This document shows, piece by piece, positions 10,668 to 20,402 of a stretch of DNA of 64,000 nucleotides. Numbering within the stretch: the stretch's first letter is position 1; the number at the start of each line of letters is the position of its first letter. A program made the translations under genes and the position numbers. The notes under the pieces were generated by a model, which saw only the letters and a list, made by a program, of their open reading frames with translations, was not told the DNA's origin and did not search any database. Source of the stretch: Stromatinia cepivora (taxonomy: Eukaryota; Ascomycota; Leotiomycetes; Helotiales; Sclerotiniaceae); assembly GCA_014898415.1 (NCBI GenBank), contig RCTD01000006.1, positions 496,001-560,000 of the forward strand. The letters run 5' to 3'.

Positions 10668-11402
10668 CGCTTCTTCTTGATGGCAATATCTTTCCTTCTC
10701 AAGTTTTTGATATGATATATTGAAAGACTTCTATGAAGCGAGGAGGTATATTGACTGCAGGTATCGTAAGAAATGTAGGTATGAATTCGAATTCTTCTGT
10801 GGAGCAATTGTTGAGCTCTTATCTATGTCGCTTATCTTCACGTGATTGAACTAATCTTAGAATCATAAGTTACCTTCCTACCTAATATATAGGTATGAAT
10901 AAGGTCAAGATATGTCTTTCAAGAGTGAATAAATGTTGAATTGAATATCGATCTATACGGAGTTGATTTTTATATTTATAGAAGGAAAATATGAATATAT
11001 CCTGTTCCAAATAAGAGATCTATTCATACCCGATCAAACAAATGATGATGAAGCTAAAGCTCAGTCTAAACAGGCGAGATTCTTAACAAAGTGTCCTATT
11101 CTTACGCGGCTCAGAAATTTGGTGGTAATCTCATTCTATTTTTGTCAAGGGGGCTTCAATTTCCTTACAAAATCTACCAACACAAGGGACAACAATTCAT
11201 TTCTGCTGGTCTCCCTTGAGATCAATGCTATCTTCTTACACTCTCTAGAAAAGTTTGCTGCTGAAGCACTCTTGTAGGTTATTCCCAATTCTGATACCAT
11301 TGTATCGACCTTTTCAAGCTATCAGAGCCTCCACACTCGCGCTGATCTATATCTAACCTTTATTTTACCCTTTAGAATTTTTCATACCTTTCGCACTTAA
11401 AT
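10668..11402. other. Divergent spacer between RidA-family gene and PMT4
   Basis: The spacer holds the promoters of both flanking genes. Short openings in it show no family resemblance. Pyrimidine-rich sequence just before 11403 fits a 5' UTR. Confidence 0.5.
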
Positions 11403-13826
11403 ATGTCTTCTCAAGGTTCAGTTCGAAAACGAAAAGGTGGTTCAGTTCCACCTCAAGGAAAAGATGCCTCTGCTGTTGCAGCTCCTCATCCTGAGCTCGA
11501 TGCCCTGGTGAAAGATATACAGACCAAAAACGGACCAGAATGGGATTATAGGATCGCATTGTTGATCATCACGATTCTGGCGTTCGTCACAAGATTTTGG
11601 GGAATCAGCCATCCTAATGAGGTGGTGTTTGACGAAGTTCATTTCGGCAAGGTAATTTCCATCATACTCTTCTTCAAAAGTTATAGCTTTCCTGACACCT
11701 TGTTCATCAGTTTGCTTCATATTACCTTGAACGAACCTACTTCTTCGATGTTCACCCTCCCTTCGGGAAGCTTCTTTTTGCCTTGATGGGTTGGTTTGTT
11801 GGATATGATGGTCATTTCCATTTCGAAAACATTGGGGACTCGTACATCGATAACAAGGTGCCATATGTGGCTTTCCGCGCTATGCCCGCTCTCCTCGGAG
11901 CTTTGACAGTCCCGACTGTCTTCGCTATCATGTGGGAATCTGGTTATACTCTGCCTGCCTGCGTCCTCTCCGCTTCATTGGTGCTATTCGACAATGCCCA
12001 TATCGGCCAAACCCGCTTGATCTTGTTGGATGCCACTCTTGTTCTTGCAATGGCATGCAGTCTCCTCTGTTATATCAAATTTTATAAACTCCGACATGTC
12101 CCATTTTCGAGAAAGTGGTGGAAGTGGCTCCTTTTGACAGGATTCGCTTTAAGTTGCGACATCTCCACCAAGTACGTTGGCACATTCGCATTTGTTACAA
12201 TTGGTTCCGCAGTTGCAATTGATCTCTGGAGTTTGTTGGACATCAATCGTCGCCAGGGTGCTTTGAGCTTACCAGAATTTGGCAAGCATTTCGCCGCTCG
12301 TGCTGTTGCCCTTATCATTGTGCCGTTCCTCTTCTACTTGTTTTGGTTCCAGGTACATTTCGCAATCTTGACCAAATCTGGTCCTGGTGATGATTTCATG
12401 TCCCCTGAATTCCAAGAGACGCTTAGCGACAACGCCATGACCGCAAATGCCGTTACCATTAATTATTTTGATAACATTCAAATCAAGCACAAGGAAACAC
12501 ATGGATACTTACACAGCCATCCCGATACATATCCTCTTAGATATGATGACGGTAGAGTCTCCAGTCAAGGTCAACAAGTCACTGGTTACCCATATGCTGA
12601 TGCCAACAACCATTGGCAAATCATCCCTGCAAGCACTTTCGAGGAAGTTGCTGGCCGCCCTGTTAAGAACAACGAAGTCGTTAGATTAAGACATGTGGTC
12701 ACAAACACAATGCTCTTATCACACGATGTTGCTTCTCCATACTATCCAACAAACCAAGAATTCACCACCGTTTCCATCGAAGATGCTTTGGGCGATCGTC
12801 TAAATGATACTTTATTTGAACTACGAATTGAAAATGGAAAACCACGCCAAGACTTCAAGAGTCTTCAAGGACAATTCAAGCTCATTCATTGGTCAAGTAA
12901 GGTCGCCATGTGGACACACACAACCCCCCTACCAGATTGGGCCTACAAACAACAAGAAATCAACGGAAACAAGAATTTGGCTCAAAGTTCGAACATCTGG
13001 TATGTGGATGAGATCCCATCCATTCCTAAGGACTCTCCACGTTTGATTAAGGAGGAACGCAAGGTTAAGAGCGTACCATTCTTAAAGAAATGGTTCGAGC
13101 TACAACGAGCTATGTTCTATCACAACAACGCTTTAACTAGCAGCCATCCATATGCTAGTGAGCCTTTCGTTTGGCCATTTCTTTTGAGAGGTGTTAGTTT
13201 CTGGACCCACAATGATACCAGACAACAAATCTACTTCCTTGGAAACCCACTTGGTTGGTGGTTGGCAAGTAGTTTACTTGCAGTTTATGCCGGAATCTGG
13301 GCTGCTGATCAATTGTCCTTACGCCGTGGCGTTGATGCACTGGATAACCGTGAGTCTTATACCTTTTTGGCCTCTGCAAAGACTTCAACTAACAATTGGT
13401 TTAGGTACCCGATCCCGTCTTTACAATTCCACCGGTTTCTTTTTCCTTGCCTGGGCAACACATTACCTACCATTCTACCTAATGGGTCGCCAATTGTTCT
13501 TGCATCATTATTTACCTGCCCACTTAGCATCATGTCTGATCACTGGAGCATTGCTTGAGTTTATTTTCAACGTGGAGCCTGTCATGGATGATGTTCCATC
13601 GGGAGTTGCGAAGAAGACAGGTGCAGTCAAGAAGCACCTCCCAGCTCGCGAAAAGCTCGCCGGACAAAACTTAATGATGTCCTGGGCTGCAGTTGGAGTC
13701 ATTCTCTCCGTTGTACTTTTCGGATGGTATTACTTCCTACCATTGACGTATGGCTATCCAGGCCTTAGCGTCCCCGAAGTCAATGCAAGAAAATGGCTGG
13801 GATACGATCTTCATTTCGCCAAATAA
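11403..13826 (+). CDS. PMT4: Dolichyl-phosphate-mannose--protein O-mannosyltransferase, Pmt4 type
   Basis: Transfers mannose from dolichol-phosphate to Ser/Thr of secretory and membrane proteins in the ER; needed for wall integrity and secretion. Exons 11403-11651, 11711-13349 and 13405-13826 give 769 residues. The DEVHFGK motif at residues 77-83, with the catalytic Asp-Glu, is followed by FASYYLERTYFFDVHPPFGK, which is the Pmt4 rather than Pmt1/Pmt2 form. About eleven hydrophobic segments flank a luminal MIR region (about 320-510, with YLHSHPDTYP and VVRLRHVVTNTMLLSHD). The second transmembrane block (WWLASSLLAVYAG, FFFLAWATHYLPFYLMGRQLFLHHY) follows. The C-terminus ends RKWLGYDLHFAK. The first intron sits immediately after HFGK. 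Intact and full length. Confidence 0.95.
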
Positions 13827-14825
13827 ATTGGCGGCCTTGAAATCGATTTGTTTAATAAGTTAGGAGATAGGTGGGAAATGTAACGATACTGGGGTGGAGT
13901 ACGTGATGGATAGTTCGACAAAAGCGGAGTGGCTTTGGGGATTTTGACATTGGCGATGGGGATTTGTAAAACATGGATTTTCTAGATCTAGCTAAATTTG
14001 AAGATTTCTTGAATGTTGTTTTCATCTGCCAAAGTTTTCCCCTTTGTTCTTTTGCTCTGTAACTGCAATACGTAGGTGAACCGTTCCATACATATTCTTC
14101 TGTTTCTCTACCGGCTCGGAAGTCTGAAGGCGAAAGTTAAATTCAAGCCCTGCTGATGCTGAGATGTTCATGAAAACGTGCGACCGAAAATCATGCTGTA
14201 AAATATAATAAAGAACCTCTAAAGGTCGGTAGGAGATGACATTGTGAAGTGCAAAAGGGGTTTGCTAAGTTGCTAATCTCCGATCGGATACGGCTAACGA
14301 AACTCGGATATTGCTCTATCATTCTCGGGTAATAAGCAACACGCGGATGTGGTACCATACGGCACGGCTACCATCCCACTCAATACAAACCATGACCATG
14401 GGCTGAAATTAGACCCCACAGGAAAGAATACAGACCTGAAATTGCCATCTTCTTTGCCTCATTCATTCATAACGCAGTCATCCATCTCATCCCTGCCTTT
14501 AGCCTCGCCCCAGTGAATGGTTGTACATCCAATGCAATCATCACGCTGATTTGTAAAAATTCAGCTATCTCCGATCCGCAGGTTCGGATCCGACTGTTAT
14601 TTTTTTTTAAGGAAGGGAAGCATACATATATTTGGGAGTTCGCTTTGGAAATTGCAATTAACATCAACATCAACATTAACATTAACATCTTCTGTGTTCG
14701 ACGTTCTTAACTTCTTCATACATACAGCGAAGGTATCATACGCTTCGAAGCAAACAACTTTCGAGTAATAATAAAAAATCACTCAACAACCACAAAATAA
14801 AAAAGTCGCAATCGCAATCGCAAAA
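13827..14825. other. Intergenic with a 6-bp microsatellite
   Basis: 3' flank of PMT4 and 5' flank of the next gene. A hexamer array of AACATC/AACATT units lies at about 14658-14690; on the minus strand it produces a meaningless Met-Leu repeat. A cluster of CAATCG units just before the next start (about 14806-14823) is a second small repeat, in the 5' UTR. No gene seen. Confidence 0.5.
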
Positions 14826-15615
14826 ATGCATTTTCTCATTCTAGGTGCATCTGGTAGAACAGGAAGTCTTGTTCTCGCAGAAGCTCTCTCAAAAAGTACG
14901 TTTAATCCCCGCAGTCCCTTGACTCTCTTCCCTCCAAGCCCAAATCCAAGCGCCCCCACATAAATCCATTGCATATCAAGCTCCACCATCCAACTCGCTA
15001 ACCCTTACTCCCACCACAGACCACACCGTCACAGCGCTCGCGCGCAACCCCTCTTCCATCCCCGCAACCCCCGGCCTCACCATCATAAAGGGCACGCCCT
15101 CCTCATCCGACGATCTCACCACCGCATTTACAAGCGGTCCCAAAATCGACGCTGTACTCATCACCCTCTCCTCAAGCCGCGCATCCGACAGTCCCTTCGC
15201 CGCCTCGACCTCCCCCCCAAATTTCCTCCAAAACACCATTTCCACCGTAACGCAATCGATGCTCGCTCACGGCGTTAGGAAAATCATCTACATGTCTGCG
15301 TTTGGAGTAGGTTCTTCGAATGGAGCGCTGTGGTTACCGATGCGCTTGTTGATTAATAATTCGACGATGGGGAAGGTGGGGTTTCAGGATCATGCGGCCG
15401 CGGAAGAGGTATTGAGGGTGTCGGGGTTGGAGTATGGGGTTGTGAGGAGTGCGATGTTGAAGGAGGGGGAGAAGAAGAAGATTGTGGAGCATGGGCCTGA
15501 TGGGAAGGGGATGGGTCATTTGCCTGGTTGTACGAGGAAGACTGTTGCGGGATATATGGTTGGGTTGGCGGAGAGGGAGAACTGGGAGAATAAGGTTGTG
15601 GTTATTTGTAATTAG
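14826..15615 (+). CDS. NAD(P)-binding Rossmann (NmrA-like/atypical SDR) protein
   Basis: Atypical short-chain dehydrogenase/NmrA-like protein; some relatives are reductases, others redox sensors, and no substrate can be named. Exons 14826-14895 and 15020-15615 give 221 residues, short for the family (usually 220-300). The N-terminal MHFLILGASGRTGSLV has the GxxGxxG dinucleotide site, followed by TALARNPSSIP (beta2 with Arg, suggesting NADP(H)), an IDAVLITLSS strand and VRKIIYMSAFGVG. The C-terminal part has GLEYGVVRSAMLKEG and ends VVVICN. The start codon is the first ATG after a pyrimidine-free, A-rich leader. The coding part of exon 2 is markedly richer in C in its first third and in G in its last third, but the frame is intact. 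Confidence 0.85.
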
Positions 15616-16276
15616 GGGTGGGGGAAAGTATGATTGCGGGGTTGAGAGGTGGGGAATATGAATGGAGATGAGGTATCATAAAACATGAAGGAATTTAGAC
15701 GGGCTAGACGGTTGTGCTTTTGCTTTATTGCTCAGAGAAAGATATCCATTGTTCTAATAATCTATCGTTGCTTTACTTATACATTCTCCAAGACACTTTC
15801 AGATACTACGTTATAAACATCTTGTACCAAATGATTGATTGAAGGCTCACAGCATCACTCCTATTATCTCGTACACAAGCACTTCATATTTATACTTCCT
15901 CCCCAACAGCTCCACTGCACACAGTTTCAATATTGAAAACAAGTATTGAAGTGCAAGGTAACACCATAGCTCCCACCAATGGCCAATATCCAAATTCCCA
16001 GCACAAGATATTTTTCCCAGCTTTCCTAAAGCGTTCCATCAATCCGCTCAAATCTATTCCAACCCTCTCAATAAATGACCCTGACAAAAACTAACGCAAT
16101 GAGCTCTTAATTCAGTTTCCGACTTGCTTAGTTGGTATTGATTGGTGAAACCTAGCCCATCTCATAATGTCTATGATCAGGTGTTGTCAAGTCCCTGGCC
16201 GGTGACATACTCGAAGCCAGAATGAAAAAGGATGACTTGCAGAGCTGCCCAGGTGGCTTGTAGATTCGCAGATCTC
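15616..16276. other. Intergenic
   Basis: 3' flanks of the two convergent genes. A 65-codon opening on the minus strand (15890-16087) has no recognisable features. Confidence 0.5.
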
Positions 16277-17739
16277 TCATGCTTCCCATGCAAGGGTCTT
16301 TTTGATGCTATTGATTTTCCTGGCTTTCTGCCGGATTGCTCGCTTGGCCGCTTGTCCGCTTGACTTCTCGATCCGCGAACATCTCACGATTTTCCTCGAG
16401 GCCACATTATAGCCATTCTGGCCACTAGACTCTGTTCGACTTGCCAATCGTCTCGATACACATGCGTATTCGCTCATATCCAGTTCTACCTGTTTGATTG
16501 TGATATTGGAGCTATTAGCGTCAACAACTTTGCTTGGCTTGTCGATTGGAGGTGGCTGATTCCAAAAATCTGATTCGATCAGACCCAGAAAAGCATCTGC
16601 TTCTTGAATATCATATTGAAACATAACACAAAATAATCTCCGATAGCTCTCCATCCCCTTGAAATCCAAGAGCAGCAAGTAACGTCTAATATCTCTGTAG
16701 CATAAGGCTCTATGGTCATGGATCATTGATGCCTCGTAATTAGAAATCGTGTCACTAGGAATCATGGCTGCCGCATCTTTAGAGAATATAGCTGCCGGGT
16801 CATTGGAGAATATGGCTGCTGGGTCGTCAGAAAATATAGCTAGGTCGTCCTTGTATAACAAGTGATATCGTCGAGTCAAAGCACTTCGCTTACTCCTGTT
16901 GAGATACATGACCCCTACGTGAGTAGTTAGTTGAGAGCATTAATTTCGAATGGGAGAGTCTTCTTACCCAGTATGGCCTCGAACCTCTCATAAGAATCCA
17001 AATTGTTCCATTGATCCTCAAGATCTGCTATCAGATAGGAAAGCCAATAATCATTTAAAACCTTCTTTTCAAATGACTCAGCAGTATTGATTGGTGGACA
17101 GCCATAAATCCAAGAGAATTTGAAGCAGTCAGGCGGAGGTGCGGTTTTGTGGTCATGGTTACGTAGAAGAATTTCCCATTCATTTCCGAAAGGATGATCT
17201 AGTGCAAGCGAGATTTGCATATGAAGGCTGAGAACAATGATGATAAGTCTCGACTCAAGATCCTGATCTAATCGTTGCCTCGGCCTGCATTGAATTTTTA
17301 TGGTCTCTGAAACGATGTATTGGGATTCCGAATGTAGACTGACAAGGGTACAACCGATATTCACTCTGGCAAGATAGCTCAGGATGCGAGTCTGTAGATA
17401 TTCTAGTACATCCCCTGGAAAATCATCAGCCGTTTTGTTATGCATGCGGAACCATATGAAAAAGGCCAGGTCTCTTGCCGAAGCTGAATCGCTTTCTATA
17501 TGGGAAACTGGCATCAAAGGCGAAACCATGGCAAGAATCGCTCTCATCTGTAAGTCAAAAAGGACATCCCCGTGGTTTGGAAAGGCGCAATAAGCTCGGT
17601 ACTTTGCCATAAACTTCTCACCATCGATGACCTCGACTAGTTTCCCGAGTGTTGAGACATACGTTCGGAAAGATCGAGTACAAACATCGTTGTCAGGAAA
17701 TTTAACGAAAGGCAGGTTAGTGGCTCGACAGACAAGCAT
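16277..17739 (-). CDS. Fungal hypothetical protein with short acidic repeats; 5' end uncertain
   Basis: No family recognised. Two exons are clear: 17739-16978 and 16914-16277, joined over a 63-nt intron (16915-16977), giving at least 466 residues. The open frame extends upstream of Met17739 as NVHLLPANVPQDARDLWTTR to an AG acceptor near 17845, after a TACTAAT branch point, so the real start is probably further 5'. The exon 1 product is mixed alpha-helical with many Cys and Trp, resembling the C-terminal helical region of fungal-specific regulator-type proteins (inference only). Exon 2 opens with a three-fold repeat of the type DPAAIFS-N/K-D (about residues 268-292) and ends in a basic tail rich in Lys and Arg (RAIRQKARKINSIKK). 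Confidence 0.6.
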
Positions 17740-18606
17740 TCTATCACATAAAGAGGGTATATAGACTCCGAATTTATGTGAAAATCTGGTTGTCCAAAGG
17801 TCACGAGCGTCTTGCGGAACGTTCGCGGGAAGGAGGTGGACATTCCTATAGTGTTGAAATTAGTAATATTTTGAAAAACTTGAGGGCGGATACGTACATC
17901 TGGGACCCGGATAAAAAAAAACTATCCAAATATACTGCCACTCAGGAAATGAAAATTTGCAACCAATCACTTAGGATGATCAATACCTTGTAGATATTCA
18001 ATGCATGAATGAACGAAAAAAAACACCCGGGGTGAAAGATGCAATGAGAGACTTTTGATATAGTCTCGGAATGAAGAGTGAGGTACGATCTCCAGCGGAC
18101 AGCCAATTTTATTCTCGATTTGGAAGGATGGAGTAGCATCATGTTCGGACCTGCTTGGTTTTACCCTCAAAGCTTCCTACTTCGTGTGGAAAGAAGAATC
18201 TTTGAAGATGGGAAGAGCAAGTGGATCAAAAACCCGGATATTCAACAGTTCAGAATCCTCAATTGGAGGGATACACAGCGCAAGACCTTTGAGTTGAACA
18301 GCAACAGAAGCTGCACAGACAAGACTAATAATATAAGAGAGTTCGAAAGACGAAGTATTATCATCGCCATAAGTTAGTGTGAGCAAGATAATGACTAGCA
18401 AATTTGAGAGTGAGATGGATGGGAGAGACGAAATTTACTCAAGCTAAGAACAACGCTAGAGGCCATTGAGGAAGGCACCCCTTCACTCTTACCCCTTTCG
18501 ATTTGCAATAGTCTAGAAAACTGCGAATCGTAAAATCATTGATTGCTCACTGAATAATACTTCGCTACTCCAACAGACTCAACATTTTCTTCCCTCAATC
18601 ACTAAA
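17740..18606 (-). pseudogene. Possible 5' part of the hypothetical gene, interrupted by stops
   Basis: On the minus strand from about 18400 to 17890 a single frame stays open except for a TAG at 18177-18179: the stretch ending FKDSSFHTK is followed after the stop by EALRVKPSRSEHDATPSF and SLHLSPRVFFFVHSCIEYL. A second frame is open to a TGA near 17942, next to a run of nine T on this strand, and then leads into a plausible donor (GTACGT at about 17898). The pieces could be N-terminal exons of the neighbouring gene, broken by mutation or by unrecognised introns. 18402-18606 shows nothing. Confidence 0.35.
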
Positions 18607-19578
18607 TCACTCAACCCTCATTCCCCCATGCTCATCATAAAAAATCTCTCGAACCTTAACACACCTCAAATGATTCTTCCCCCCACTCAAACTACTATCA
18701 TGATAAAATAACCACCAGCGTCCTTGAAACTCCACAATACTATGATGTGTTGTCCACCCTATCACAGGCTCTAACAATTTCCCTTTATACACAAACGGCC
18801 CCTCGGGCTTATCTCCTACCGCATAACATAAGAAATGCGTATCCCCCGTCGAATAAGAAAAATAATATTTTCCTCCATACTTATGCATCCACGCTGCCTC
18901 GAAAAATCTCCTATCATGATCCTCTGCCCTCAATTTCTCGCCCGTTGCTTCATCTAAGATAGAGATTTCGTGGACGGGAGACGAGAAAGAATGCATATCG
19001 TCGCTAAGTTTCGCAACTCGAGGACCAAGTGCAAAACCAGTGGTAGGTTCCATGGTATCGTATTTATCCTTCTCGAAAACTTCGTGTTGGGAACCCCAGC
19101 ATTGAAGTTGGCCTCCCCAAATTCCGCCAAAATAAAGGTAGGCTTCTCCGTCATCGTCTACGAAACTACATGGATCTATACTATAGCTTCCTGGAATAGG
19201 TTGGGGATCGGCGGTGAAAGGACCTTCAGGCTTATCACCAACCGCGACACCAATGCGAAAAACACCTTCCTTGTCTCGAGCCGGGAAGTAGAAGTAGTAT
19301 TTTCCGTTTTTGGTACAGGCGTCTGGAGCCCAAAGTTGTTTGGAAGCCCAGGGGACGGACGAGGCGGAGAGGGCGACGCCGTGGTCGGTTACGGGACCCG
19401 TGATTGAGGACATGGAGAAGACGTGGTAGTCATCCATTGCATATTGGTCTCCATTGTCATTGTCTTGGATATCGGTGGGGATATCATGTGAGGGGTAGAT
19501 GTAAAGAGTGTTATTGAATACATTGGCCGATGGATCGGCGGTGTAGATGTGAGTGATTAGAGGTTCTTTGTCAGACAT
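18607..19578 (-). CDS. GH43 family glycoside hydrolase, probably intracellular
   Basis: Five-bladed propeller enzyme acting on arabinose/xylose-containing glycans or oligosaccharides; the exact activity (beta-xylosidase or alpha-L-arabinofuranosidase) cannot be told. A single exon of 323 residues, from MSDKEPLITH at 19578. The frame is open 18 codons further upstream, but the conserved start THIYTADPS fits the shorter form. Catalytic triad visible: base Asp15 (YTADPSANVF), pKa-modulating Asp135 (SIDPCSF) and acid Glu227 (FFEAAWMHK). The active-site Trp-rich segment LWAPDACTKNGKYYFYF is present. No signal peptide, so it probably trims imported oligosaccharides. Length is normal for small single-domain GH43 proteins. 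Confidence 0.92.
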   Translation of the reverse strand: MSDKEPLITHIYTADPSANVFNNTLYIYPSHDIPTDIQDNDNGDQYAMDDYHVFSMSSITGPVTDHGVALSASSVPWASKQLWAPDACTKNGKYYFYFPARDKEGVFRIGVAVGDKPEGPFTADPQPIPGSYSIDPCSFVDDDGEAYLYFGGIWGGQLQCWGSQHEVFEKDKYDTMEPTTGFALGPRVAKLSDDMHSFSSPVHEISILDEATGEKLRAEDHDRRFFEAAWMHKYGGKYYFSYSTGDTHFLCYAVGDKPEGPFVYKGKLLEPVIGWTTHHSIVEFQGRWWLFYHDSSLSGGKNHLRCVKVREIFYDEHGGMRVE

Positions 19579-20402
19579 CTTGCCGGTGGTTGATGCGAGA
19601 AGAACTTTGTAATCGAAAGGAATGAAAATCAAAGATGAGGAGCATAAAGAGATGTTATATGCAGCATGCGCGAATCGTTAGGCGCTCGTTGAATTTACCC
19701 ATTTATCCATAATGCGGGTTAGCCTGGTAGCGGTTAAATAGGGGTGAATATCCACCGAGACGACCCTTGTCCATTCTGATTCGTAGGCTGAATAAGTTTT
19801 TTGCGGCCAGAAATCAAAAGTGCTGCGTATAAAACAAGATTTTAGAATGACAGGACGATCTCGGAGATGGGGTGTAAATGAGTACATGAAAGGATTATAA
19901 AAAAAAAGCCATGGAATGGATTACTAATCAGTATCATCCAGCTACCAACCTAACAGAACCAACCAACCAACTTCATTCTTCGTATGTACACTGGTACAAT
20001 GAGAATGAATGATTCTGCCTCTGCCTGGTTTCGAGGACTAGATGTCGTGGAGTATTGAGCCAATAAATAAAGGATAAAAAACACAACGGTTGAAGCAAAG
20101 CCCATATCAAGCACTTTGGCACAGCGAAAAGATCTACATGTGCTGAACAGGGAATTAAAGTCATATATTATAAACCACATTTCCCTCTATCTCTATCCTC
20201 TGATTCATCGCCCCCCCCACTTAAACTTCCTAGTCAAGACGTATAGTACATTAAAAGATTCCCTCATCCTTCTGTAGCCCATGATATCTTAATTCCTAAA
20301 GGTCAAATACCTATTGCTCAAACGCCTGGCTTCAAAATTTCGCTCATTTCATTCCCAATTGCTTGTTCCTGTCCTTTCCATATAATTCGTGAAAGTCAAA
20401 AT
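19579..20402. other. Intergenic
   Basis: Holds the GH43 promoter and the 3' UTR of the MINDY gene. Openings of 60-76 codons on the minus strand (19678-20180) have no family features and overlap AT-rich and pyrimidine tracts. Confidence 0.5.

Noticed and set aside
14467..14688. Minus-strand ORF starting with a Met-Leu repeat
   Set aside because: Produced by the AACATC/AACATT hexamer microsatellite; no coding features after it.
17637..17843. ORF beginning MSTSFPRTF on the minus strand
   Set aside because: Different frame from the conserved-looking continuation into 17739-16978; the longer frame is favoured.
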